Made by a program: the position numbers and the translations under genes
The notes under the pieces: model-generated
Databases searched by the model: none
Told to the model about the DNA's origin: nothing
What the model saw: the letters and a program-made list of their open reading frames with translations, nothing else
Assembly: GCA_938050265.1 (NCBI GenBank)
Contig: CALLJT010000060.1
Location: 1 to 9,218 of the forward strand
Length of the DNA: 9,218 nucleotides
From: Candidatus Saccharimonadia bacterium
GTDB taxonomy: Bacteria > Patescibacteriota > Saccharimonadia > Saccharimonadales > SZUA-47
Direction: 5' to 3'
In this document: positions 1 to 5,917 of the stretch, in pieces
Layout: each line of letters begins with the position of its first letter
Position numbering within the stretch: the first letter of the stretch is position 1

Positions 1-2
1 CG

Positions 3-665
3 TATCCGAATGGCCAGTTGAAAAGAGCATATGAACGTGCCGACCTGGTACTTCCAGATGGCATGCCAGTGAAGTGGCTCAGTCATCTAACGGACACACC
101 ATTGCCTGAGCGTATTGCTGGATCGGATGTGATACCGAAATTCCTGCAAAAAGCCAATACAGAAATGATTCCTGGCAAACACCTCAATGTTATATACGTG
201 GGCGGAAAGACCCCTGAAATCACCGACACAGCGGTCAGTAATAGTAAAGAAAGATACTGGAACAGTGCTATTGATTTCAGCGGCGTCACTCCTGGTATGA
301 ACTTCGGCGATATCACACAGGATACCGATAGAGTGCTCGAAGAGATTGACGAAAAAAGCCGTGACAGGGGCAATCTTGTGCTCATCTGCGCAGGCTCACC
401 AAAATCTGAAATATGGGCAGAACGGTTCCGCGATCAGCTGCCAAATGGTGTTGTGGCCAGTGTCGGTGCATATATAGATTTTATAGCCGGGTCTGCGCAG
501 AGATCGCACCCTCTGATGCAAAAAATGGGGCTTGAGTGGCTCGACAGACTTGCGAGGGATCCTGGGAGGCTTGCAGAACGCTACGGTGGAGACGCGGTGC
601 ATCTTGCTAGAACAGCAGCAGAATTAACGGCAGTCAAACTCCGAACACAGATGGGGCTGGACTAG
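3..665 (+). CDS. WecG/TagA/CpsF-family glycosyltransferase (5'-truncated by window edge)
   Basis: Enzymes of this family transfer N-acetylmannosaminuronate or N-acetylmannosamine from UDP-sugars to a lipid-linked acceptor at the cytoplasmic membrane, for teichoic acid, enterobacterial common antigen or exopolysaccharide assembly. Numbering from the TTG at 18, the family signatures are ADLVLPDGMP (8-17, with the conserved Asp), ERIAGSD (31-37), the nucleotide-sugar region CAGSPKSEIW (124-133; the family usually reads PKQE), SVGAYIDFIAGS (148-159) and GLEWLDRLARDPGRLAERY (171-189). The frame stays open to the window edge, adding YPNGQ before the TTG. The residues before the ADLVLPDG motif look like ordinary family sequence, so the true start lies outside the window and the TTG is not a real start. 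The exact sugar and acceptor cannot be read. A GGDEF gene follows after 7 nt, suggesting cotranscription. Confidence 0.93.
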   Translation, partial: YPNGQLKRAYERADLVLPDGMPVKWLSHLTDTPLPERIAGSDVIPKFLQKANTEMIPGKHLNVIYVGGKTPEITDTAVSNSKERYWNSAIDFSGVTPGMNFGDITQDTDRVLEEIDEKSRDRGNLVLICAGSPKSEIWAERFRDQLPNGVVASVGAYIDFIAGSAQRSHPLMQKMGLEWLDRLARDPGRLAERYGGDAVHLARTAAELTAVKLRTQMGLD

Positions 666-672
666 AATCGCT

Positions 673-1605
673 ATGAGTGAGCATAGTCCAACACCAGACA
701 TCGAAGTAGTGCCGGAAATTCGATCAACCGAGCACGCGTTAGCAATACTCGAAGCTGCTATCGAGCGAATTCCCGTCGATGAAACGATGCCTTCCATCGA
801 CGATCCAGGACAGCAAATGAGCCTACGAAGCGCCCTGTTAGCTGTACGAGACCGTGAAAGCATACGCAGGCTTGACCCATGTACTGGCGCATTTGCGCGG
901 GATCACCTTGCGTCGTATCAAGAAGTGCTCAAGCCCGGCATCGGTGTTGTGGCTGTAGATGTCGCTGGCCTGAAGCAAGTTAATGACTCGCACCCGAGGG
1001 CGCATGCAGCAGGTGATTTTATTTTGGAGATTGCAGTTAAAAGTCTGCAAGAAGTGTTTGAAGGTGACCCAGTTGTTCGTACAGGTGGCGATGAGTTCCT
1101 TGTTTTTTCAGACATGACACAGTTTGCCGTCACTCCCGAAGAATGGGATGAAGTCAACGCACTCTATGCCGATACGCTCCTCTCCAGCGATCTCGGAGAA
1201 GACATCGAACCCGACAGTACGTATTTGAGGGGCGGCCTTCAGAAACCAGTGATCGGAGCGGAGCTTTCGCAGTATCCTGCGCTGGTAGTGCCGCTTGACC
1301 GGCCGTACGAGCCTGACGAGTTTGTCCCAACATATCTTGACCCTATGGTTGAGCGTGCAGACCAGGCTGAGCAAAAAATCAAGGGAGTGCTAAAGTGTAT
1401 CGGTCTGTCAGGCGAACTCGGGTACAAGACGTATACACCCCTGAGGTTCGGTGACCTGAACTCAATACACCATTGGTGCGCAGAAAACAAGCTTGAGCTA
1501 GAGCAGTCTGGTGCAGACTACAGACTGCACGCAATTGATGAGCTTGCAGGTAGAGTCGTTAGACTAGAAACAATTGCCTCGTACACTGCGCACGGTAGAA
1601 GCTGA
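673..1605 (+). CDS. Divergent stand-alone GGDEF-domain protein (putative diguanylate cyclase)
   Basis: This 310-residue soluble protein has no signal peptide or membrane segment. A GGDEF domain is visible: DPCTGAFARDHL (68-79) matches the usual D-x-LTGL-xNR entry, VDVAGLKQVND (95-105) carries the metal-binding Asp96, HPRAHAAGD (107-115) replaces the usual GH-x-x-GD turn, and an exact GGDEF occurs at 138-142. MVERADQAEQKIKG (225-238) corresponds to the closing ADxALYxAKxxGR helix. If active, it would make cyclic di-GMP from two GTP. The product-inhibition I-site RxxD is not intact: the equivalent position reads FEGD (129-132). The central part (about 150-220) is longer than usual and lacks the common S-I-G strand. 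The N-terminal 60 and C-terminal 70 residues match nothing I recognise. It starts with ATG 7 nt after the glycosyltransferase stop and has only a weak Shine-Dalgarno site, so translational coupling is likely. The GGDEF call is firm; catalytic activity is uncertain. Confidence 0.85.
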   Translation: MSEHSPTPDIEVVPEIRSTEHALAILEAAIERIPVDETMPSIDDPGQQMSLRSALLAVRDRESIRRLDPCTGAFARDHLASYQEVLKPGIGVVAVDVAGLKQVNDSHPRAHAAGDFILEIAVKSLQEVFEGDPVVRTGGDEFLVFSDMTQFAVTPEEWDEVNALYADTLLSSDLGEDIEPDSTYLRGGLQKPVIGAELSQYPALVVPLDRPYEPDEFVPTYLDPMVERADQAEQKIKGVLKCIGLSGELGYKTYTPLRFGDLNSIHHWCAENKLELEQSGADYRLHAIDELAGRVVRLETIASYTAHGRS

Positions 1606-1618
1606 GTGCGGCGTGTAC
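1581..1618. terminator. Hairpin between convergent genes (possible bidirectional terminator)
   Basis: The arms GTACACTGCGCAC (1581-1593) and GTGCGGCGTGTAC (1606-1618) pair at 11 of 13 positions, with a 2x2 internal mismatch and a 12-nt loop. The right arm begins directly after the GGDEF-gene stop (1603-1605) and ends 6 nt from the ilvA stop on the other strand. Neither side has a clear T run, so intrinsic termination may be weak. Its position between convergent genes is the main support. Confidence 0.5.
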
Positions 1619-1624
1619 AAGTTC

Positions 1625-3115
1625 CTACAGAAATATATCAATACTCTGTGAGTTGCAGCGCTGTATGTCGTATGCAGAATGTTTGAGCAGCGACAGCAGG
1701 TCGGTGTCTTTTGCTGCTTCGAACCCTATCAGCACTCTGCCGACGTCGCCGCCTTGCCCGCGGTAGTGAAATAGGCTGATGTTGCAATTGTTCTCGGCGA
1801 TGAGTTGCAGAAAATCACGCAGAGCACCCGGCCGCTCCGGAAACCCAACAGTAAAAAGCTGCTCGGATGTGGCGTCTTCTGACGGGCCGCCAACCATGTG
1901 GCGAATATGCTGCTTAGCGACGGTGTCCGTAGTCAGGTCGGTGTAGGTGTAGCCCTGTTTTTGTAGGTTTGCCTCGAACTGTGTTTTATCGTCGTCGTGT
2001 TTCGTGCCGATGCCGACAAATATGTGGGCCTCCGATCGAGTCTGTAGGCGGTAGTTGAACTCCGTGATATTGCGGTCCTGCACGACAGTTTCACAGAACG
2101 ACCGTAGTGCGTCGGGCTTTTCGTCGAGTACGACTGCATAGAGTGCTTCCCTGCCACTGCCAAGCAGTGTGCGCTCTGCGACGAACTGCAGCCGCTCAAA
2201 CGTCATATTCGCCCCGCTACAAATCGCCACTGCAACTGCATCTTTGGGTATGTCGTATGACTCAATCCCTGCGACAGCGAGTGCGCCAGCGGGTTCGACG
2301 ATGCTCCTGGTGTCTTCAAAAATACTCTTGATTGCCGCGCATGTCTGGTCGGTCGTGACCGTTATGAAATCATCGACATGCTGCTGGGCTATGTTGAACG
2401 TATGTGTGCCGACTTTCTTGACCGCCACACCATCTGCGAAAATGCCGACGTGGGGCAGTTCAACTGGTTTACCTGCTGTGATCGCTTGCTGCATGGCATT
2501 GCTGTCTTCTGGCTCGACGCTCACGACGGTTACGTGGGGCGCCCGTTTCTGGACCACGTCGGCAATGCCAGCGAGTAAGCCGCCACCGCCGACACAGACG
2601 AATATATGTGTGATGTCTGGCCTGTCGTCCAGTAGTTCTTCGGCAACCATACCTTGGCCTTCTATGACAAGCGGGTCGTCAAACGGGGCGATGTAGGTCA
2701 TGCCTGTGTCAGCAATGCGCTGCTTGCAGTGCTCCGCAGCTTCGCTGTAGTTGTCGCCTGCCAGCTCGACGCGCGCACCATAACCTTCTACCGCTTCAAC
2801 CTTAATGCTCGGTGCTGTTTTCGGCATGACGATTACTGCATCGATACCCAGTTTTTGAGCACTGAGCGCTACGCCCTGCGCATGGTTACCCGCACTTGCA
2901 GCGATCACGCCTTTTGCGCGCTCTGCCTCAGTGAGTGAGGCTATTTTGTTGTATGCTCCGCGGATTTTGAACGAATGAACTGGTTGCAAGTCTTCTCGCT
3001 TCAGCAGTACTTCGCACCCGGCTCCGGCTGACAGTTTGGCCGCCGTTTCAAGCGGGGTCCGTACGGCGATATCATAGATAGTATGGTCGGTGAGTCTTGG
3101 TTTCCGTTTACTCAT
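1625..3115 (-). CDS. ilvA: Threonine ammonia-lyase, biosynthetic (threonine deaminase)
   Basis: This PLP enzyme converts L-threonine to 2-oxobutyrate plus ammonia, the committed step to isoleucine. In the 496-residue form, the PLP-lysine motif HSFKIRGAYNK has Lys50. ASAGNHAQGVA lies near 73-83, the phosphate-binding glycine loop VGGGGLLAGI near 175-184, and the SGAN segment at 300-303. The C-terminal third (about 325-410 and 420-495) matches the paired ACT-like regulatory domains of the long biosynthetic enzyme, with TEFNYR, HIRHMVGG, PERPGALRDFL and NISLFHYRGQG. Length and layout match the 514-residue E. coli IlvA, so isoleucine feedback inhibition is expected. ATG at 3115 is preferred to the in-frame TTG at 3160 because an AGGA lies 8 nt upstream and the TTG is deep inside ridA. 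The start overlaps the ridA stop by 8 nt (ATGAGTAA), indicating translational coupling. It is the last gene of the ilvB-ilvN-ridA-ilvA operon. Confidence 0.97.
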   Translation of the reverse strand: MSKRKPRLTDHTIYDIAVRTPLETAAKLSAGAGCEVLLKREDLQPVHSFKIRGAYNKIASLTEAERAKGVIAASAGNHAQGVALSAQKLGIDAVIVMPKTAPSIKVEAVEGYGARVELAGDNYSEAAEHCKQRIADTGMTYIAPFDDPLVIEGQGMVAEELLDDRPDITHIFVCVGGGGLLAGIADVVQKRAPHVTVVSVEPEDSNAMQQAITAGKPVELPHVGIFADGVAVKKVGTHTFNIAQQHVDDFITVTTDQTCAAIKSIFEDTRSIVEPAGALAVAGIESYDIPKDAVAVAICSGANMTFERLQFVAERTLLGSGREALYAVVLDEKPDALRSFCETVVQDRNITEFNYRLQTRSEAHIFVGIGTKHDDDKTQFEANLQKQGYTYTDLTTDTVAKQHIRHMVGGPSEDATSEQLFTVGFPERPGALRDFLQLIAENNCNISLFHYRGQGGDVGRVLIGFEAAKDTDLLSLLKHSAYDIQRCNSQSIDIFL

Positions 3116-3494
3116 CAGACTGTTCCTGTGTGCGTTTTTCGACTGATGCGACAGCTTCAATTTCTACTAAAATAGGCGTATCGGCTACGCGCGGGAGCTC
3201 TTTGACAGACACCGTTGCTCGTGCGGGCTTGGGGTCTGCAAAAAATCCTTGGTATATGTCGTTGACCTGCTCGAAGTCACCCATGTCGGTGACGTAGATC
3301 GTGGTTTTTACGACGTTTTCCATGCCAAGATTGTGCTGGTGTAGCACGTCTTTCATGTTGCTCATGGCTTGTGATGTTTGTGTCTGTATATCTGGCCCTG
3401 TATCTTTGGTGTCTGGGTGCACACCGATTTGGCCCGAGACAAAAAACAAGTCCCCTGCTTTCACTATCGGTGAGTATGGTCCGAAAATCGTCAT
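3108..3494 (-). CDS. ridA: RidA-family enamine/imine deaminase
   Basis: RidA hydrolyses the reactive 2-aminoacrylate and 2-aminocrotonate intermediates released by PLP dehydratases such as IlvA, giving 2-keto acids and protecting other PLP enzymes. The 128-residue product shows the YjgF/UK114 signatures FFVSGQIG (17-24), NMKDVLHQHNLGMENVVKTT (46-65), the catalytic-type arginine Arg92 in PARATVSV (90-97) and the EIEAVA strand (111-116) whose first Glu matches the E. coli active-site Glu120. Relative to E. coli RidA, the N-terminus is about ten residues shorter, beginning almost directly at the GPYSPIVKAGD strand. A GGA lies 8 nt before the ATG, and the start is 5 nt downstream of the ilvN stop. 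Its stop overlaps the ilvA start. Genetic coupling to its own substrate source, IlvA, strongly supports this role. Confidence 0.96.
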   Translation of the reverse strand: MTIFGPYSPIVKAGDLFFVSGQIGVHPDTKDTGPDIQTQTSQAMSNMKDVLHQHNLGMENVVKTTIYVTDMGDFEQVNDIYQGFFADPKPARATVSVKELPRVADTPILVEIEAVASVEKRTQEQSDE

Positions 3495-3499
3495 TGTAT

Positions 3500-3757
3500 C
3501 TATCCGTCCTGTTCTTCGTTGAGTGTTACCGTTGCTATGTCTACGAGTTTTTTGATCTGGGCTACAATCTGATCAATCCGGGTTTTGTTGCCGTACGCTG
3601 TGATATACAGCACCGGCAGTGTATCGTGTTCATCGTCCCTGACGACGTTGAGCGTCTCAATGCTGTGACCACGCCGCGCAAACACTTGCGCAATCCTGAC
3701 AATGACACCGATATTGTCGTGAGCCGTGATTTTCAGTGTGTATTTGTGGCCACTCAT
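3500..3757 (-). CDS. ilvN: Acetolactate synthase small (regulatory) subunit, single ACT domain
   Basis: This 85-residue protein consists of one ACT domain, the regulatory partner that activates IlvB and usually gives valine feedback inhibition. The signature runs from HDNIGVIVRIAQVFARRG (13-30) to HSIETLNVV (31-39), followed by the second half with LPVLYITAYG (47-56). It is as short as E. coli IlvM and IlvN and lacks the C-terminal domain of IlvH-type subunits of about 160 residues. Aligned by eye to E. coli IlvH, Asn11 and Asn29, which are implicated in valine binding, correspond to Asp14 and Ser32 here, while Gly14 is kept as Gly17. Feedback may therefore differ. A strong GGAG lies 7 nt before the ATG. 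A 109-nt spacer separates it from ilvB, and ridA begins 5 nt downstream. Confidence 0.95.
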   Translation of the reverse strand: MSGHKYTLKITAHDNIGVIVRIAQVFARRGHSIETLNVVRDDEHDTLPVLYITAYGNKTRIDQIVAQIKKLVDIATVTLNEEQDG

Positions 3758-3866
3758 GTACTCACTCCGTTCGTAGTAGGTGGGAGATAGTAGTTGGCAG
3801 TTCGGCTAGCTGCAGCTACAACCCCCATATGCCATATACCATCTACCGTATTCCTCATATCTCGCA
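3758..3866 (-). other. ilvB-ilvN intercistronic spacer with a 12-bp palindrome
   Basis: This 109-nt gap is unusually long for the operon. It holds a perfect palindrome TAGCTGCAGCTA at 3807-3818 and, on the mRNA strand, an imperfect hairpin over 3790-3819 (GTAG/CTAC at the base, then interrupted pairing). No T run follows, so it is not an intrinsic terminator. It could be an mRNA-processing or stability element, an operator, or nothing. The ilvN Shine-Dalgarno GGAG lies at its downstream end. Confidence 0.3.
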
Positions 3867-5606
3867 TCACGTACTCCCCGTCGGCTTCTCTAGTTTTTCT
3901 GTTGGTGCTTCTGTCAGCATGTGCTCAAGCGGTCGACCTGCCGGAACCATAGGGTATACGTTGTCTGTTTTGCCAACTTCGCAGTGCAGCACAATCGGGC
4001 CATCTGTATACGCAAAAGCTTCTGCAACCTGTTCTTTGAGCCGCGAGCGGTCAGTTATGTGCAGTGCAGGCATACCATAGCTCTCCGCGAGTTTAACGAA
4101 ATCCGGGTTACCTTCGAGGTCTACGCCACTCATGCGGTTATCAAAAAACAACTCTTGCCACTGGCGAACCATGCCCAGGTAGTGGTTGTCGAGGATAACG
4201 ATTTTGATCGGTAGCTTGTAGAGCGCAGCTGTGGCTAGTTCAAACAACGTCATCTGAAATCCACCATCACCAGACAGTGACACAACTTGTGCATCTGGGT
4301 GTCCGAACTGTGCGCCAATCGCTGCCGGTAATCCAAAGCCCATTGTGCCCGCCCCACCACTGCTGATCCAGGTATCCGGTGAACGGACTTTATAGAACTG
4401 GGCAGCCCACATCTGATGTTGACCGACGTCAGTCGCCATGATGCTGTTGCCGTCTGTTTCTGCATGGATTGCTTGCAGTACTTCTTGCTGTGTCAGTTGC
4501 CCAGTGGCATCGACGCCAAGTGGGTAGTTGTCTTTGAACGTTTGGATCGTGGCACGCCACGGTGCGTGAGTCGCGCTGGTGTTTGTGGCTAGCAACGCCA
4601 GTATAAACTCACGTGCATCGGCGCGTATGGCTGCGTCGACGGTAATCATTTTGTTGAATTCCGAATCGTCTATGTCGACATGTATTTTGGTGGCATTTGT
4701 AGCAAACGCGTCAGGCTGGCCTATGATCCGGTCGTCGAACCGCGAGCCTATGTTGAGTATTAGGTCGGCGTTAATGATCGCCTTATTAGCGTATGCAGTG
4801 CCGTGCATGCCGAGCATACCGAGACTCAGATCGTCGTGCTCATCCATCGCGCCTTTGCCGAGGAGTGTCGTCGTCACGGGGGTATCAAACACCTGTGCAA
4901 GTTGACGCAACTCCGCATGCGCTCCAGCTATAAGCACTCCATGCCCGGCCAGGATAACCGGTCGCTTCGCAGACGTTAGAGCGTTTTGAACGTAGGCTAT
5001 GTCGGTGCTAGTAGGTGTTGGTTTCTGGGCTATGAGTGCAGCGGGTTTTTGAGCAGGCGGTGCTACTGTAGCAGTAAACATGCCTGAGCTGACGTCTTTT
5101 GGTATGTCTATCAGCACAGGGCCAGGTCGGCCGGTTGTTGCGATCGCAAAAGCTTGGTGTACAGTATGTACGATTTCGTTTGTGCTTGTTACGAGGTAGT
5201 TGTGTTTGACCACCGGCATTGTGATATTGAATATGTCTGCCTCCTGAAACGCATCCAAGCCAAGCATCGGTGTGATTTGCTGGCCAGATAGTACGATAAT
5301 CGGCACGCTGTCCATGTGTGCGGTCATGAGCCCGGTGACTGTATTGCCTGCGCCTGGTCCGCTTGTCACCAGGACTACCCCAGGTTTACCGGTTACTCGT
5401 GCATAGCCGTCAGCCATATGCGTCGCACCCTGTTCATGCCGAGTCTGGATAAGCTGTATCTTTGTGTCGGTCGTAACTATCGCATCAAAAATAGGGATAG
5501 CAGCCCCACCAGAATATCCGAAAATGTATTCTACGCCTTGTTGCTCCAGCGCCTTAATCAGTGCCTGCGCTCCATCCAGTTCTTCTGGATTGCTTTTACT
5601 GCTCAT
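3867..5606 (-). CDS. ilvB: Acetolactate (acetohydroxyacid) synthase large subunit
   Basis: This ThDP- and FAD-dependent enzyme condenses two pyruvates to 2-acetolactate (valine/leucine) or pyruvate with 2-oxobutyrate to 2-aceto-2-hydroxybutyrate (isoleucine). In the 579-residue form, the catalytic Glu58 sits in RHEQGATHMADGYAR. SGPGAGNTVTG follows near 82-92, and the FAD-domain motif GSRFDDRIIG lies near 287-296. The ThDP-metal motif begins at GDGGFQM (446-452) and runs to LDNHYLGMVRQWQ (about 472-484), which has DNH where NNQ is commoner. The N-terminal motif reads FGYSGGAAIPIFD, with Ser where GYPGG is usual. ATG at 5606 was chosen because a strong GAGGAG site lies 8 nt before it. An upstream in-frame ATG at 5669 would be translated through the terminator hairpin and has no Shine-Dalgarno site. 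It is the first structural gene after the attenuator, with ilvN following. Confidence 0.97.
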   Translation of the reverse strand: MSSKSNPEELDGAQALIKALEQQGVEYIFGYSGGAAIPIFDAIVTTDTKIQLIQTRHEQGATHMADGYARVTGKPGVVLVTSGPGAGNTVTGLMTAHMDSVPIIVLSGQQITPMLGLDAFQEADIFNITMPVVKHNYLVTSTNEIVHTVHQAFAIATTGRPGPVLIDIPKDVSSGMFTATVAPPAQKPAALIAQKPTPTSTDIAYVQNALTSAKRPVILAGHGVLIAGAHAELRQLAQVFDTPVTTTLLGKGAMDEHDDLSLGMLGMHGTAYANKAIINADLILNIGSRFDDRIIGQPDAFATNATKIHVDIDDSEFNKMITVDAAIRADAREFILALLATNTSATHAPWRATIQTFKDNYPLGVDATGQLTQQEVLQAIHAETDGNSIMATDVGQHQMWAAQFYKVRSPDTWISSGGAGTMGFGLPAAIGAQFGHPDAQVVSLSGDGGFQMTLFELATAALYKLPIKIVILDNHYLGMVRQWQELFFDNRMSGVDLEGNPDFVKLAESYGMPALHITDRSRLKEQVAEAFAYTDGPIVLHCEVGKTDNVYPMVPAGRPLEHMLTEAPTEKLEKPTGST

Positions 5607-5630
5607 AGTTCCCTCTCCTCTTTTAGTAAT

Positions 5631-5657
5631 AAAAAAGCCCCGGGTTTCCCCGGGGCT
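5631..5657 (-). terminator. Attenuator: Rho-independent terminator of the ilv leader
   Basis: On the minus strand AGCCCCGGG (5657-5649) and CCCGGGGCT (5644-5636) form a perfect 9-bp stem closed by a GAAA tetraloop (5648-5645). A run of six T (5636-5631) begins with the last paired base. It lies 24 nt upstream of the ilvB ATG and downstream of an Ile/Val/Leu-rich leader ORF, so it is a regulated terminator inside the operon rather than the end of one. Confidence 0.96.
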
Positions 5658-5698
5658 GGTTTGTTTCATGTGTTTTTAAACAATCAACAAACAACCCC
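5652..5698 (-). promoter_or_regulatory. Predicted antiterminator of the ilv attenuator
   Basis: GGGGTTGTTTGTT (5698-5686) can pair with AACAAACCAGCCCC (5665-5652), giving 13 base pairs with one G-U and one bulged C around a 20-nt loop. The right arm takes six of the nine bases of the 5' arm of the terminator, so the two structures exclude each other. The left arm covers the last leader codons and stop: a ribosome finishing the peptide masks it, while one stalled at the Ile-Ile-Val-Leu-Val codons leaves it free. A small competing hairpin, CCC-GCGT-GGG (5705-5696), and AACAAC (5737-5732) facing GTTGTT (5695-5690) could act as the protector pairing. Folding was done by eye. Confidence 0.82.
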
Positions 5699-5746
5699 AC
5701 GCGGGACGAGCACAATAATGCTGAGCACGTTGTTGTTCAATGACAT
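5684..5746 (-). CDS. ilv operon leader peptide (attenuator peptide)
   Basis: This short ORF encodes 20 residues: MSLNNNVLSI then IVLVPRGVVC, then TGA. Ten of the 20 residues are Val, Leu or Ile, including an unbroken Ile-Ile-Val-Leu-Val run (codons ATT ATT GTG CTC GTC, 5719-5705). The design matches leader peptides of known ilv attenuators: ribosome stalling when charged branched-chain tRNAs are scarce lets the antiterminator form and transcription reach ilvB. AGGA lies 8 nt before the ATG, but it overlaps the predicted -10 element, so the transcript may be leaderless or nearly so. The sequence resembles no named peptide I can place, and the ilvL-like role is inferred from position, composition and the adjoining terminator/antiterminator. 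Confidence 0.88.
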   Translation of the reverse strand: MSLNNNVLSIIVLVPRGVVC

Positions 5747-5753
5747 GCTTCTT

Positions 5754-5781
5754 ATCCTACAGGCTCTTCGCGTAGTGTCAA
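5754..5781 (-). promoter_or_regulatory. Predicted sigma70-type promoter of the ilv operon
   Basis: A consensus -35 TTGACA (5781-5776) is followed after a 16-bp spacer by TAGGAT (5759-5754), four of six matches to TATAAT. The expected start point, about 7 nt further on, falls at roughly 5748-5746, at or next to the leader-peptide ATG. It is correctly placed to drive the attenuator and ilvBN-ridA-ilvA. The -10 element is not perfect and the start point is not demonstrated. Confidence 0.72.
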
Positions 5782-5917
5782 GGCTTTCGCAGATGCTGCG
5801 AGAACGGAGTTGCAACCTATTGTGTGGAAATCGCTGAGTATGTAGTTACGATGACATGACCACGAGGCACGGCGACGACCAGGTTATGTAGCGTCTTATT
5901 GCTAACACCTTGCATTG
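5782..5917. other. Intergenic spacer between the racemase stop and the ilv promoter
   Basis: This spacer of about 136 bp separates the two minus-strand operons. I see a short hairpin CGCAG-ATG-CTGCG (5788-5800) without a T run, and no convincing intrinsic terminator for the upstream operon. Read-through from the racemase operon into the ilv leader is therefore possible. No supported ORF or RNA gene was found. Confidence 0.4.

Noticed and set aside
18..20. TTG at 18 as the start of the glycosyltransferase
   Set aside because: The frame is open to the window edge and upstream residues look like family sequence; the gene is simply cut.
2169..2696. Plus-strand 175-residue open frame opposite ilvA
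   Set aside because: Antisense shadow of a strongly conserved gene; Ser/Thr/Ala-rich with no recognisable domain.
3116..3160. TTG at 3160 as the ilvA start (511 residues)
   Set aside because: It lies deep in ridA with no good Shine-Dalgarno site, while ATG 3115 has AGGA at 8 nt and a typical stop-start overlap.
3790..3819. Hairpin between ilvB and ilvN as an intrinsic terminator
   Set aside because: On the mRNA strand it contains a mismatch and a bulge and is not followed by a T run.
5788..5800. Hairpin CGCAG-ATG-CTGCG as terminator of the racemase operon
   Set aside because: Five-bp stem, three-nt loop and no T run; too weak to call.
5316..5837. Plus-strand 173-residue open frame opposite ilvB and its leader
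   Set aside because: Runs antisense through the ilvB start, terminator and leader peptide; no domain or ribosome site.
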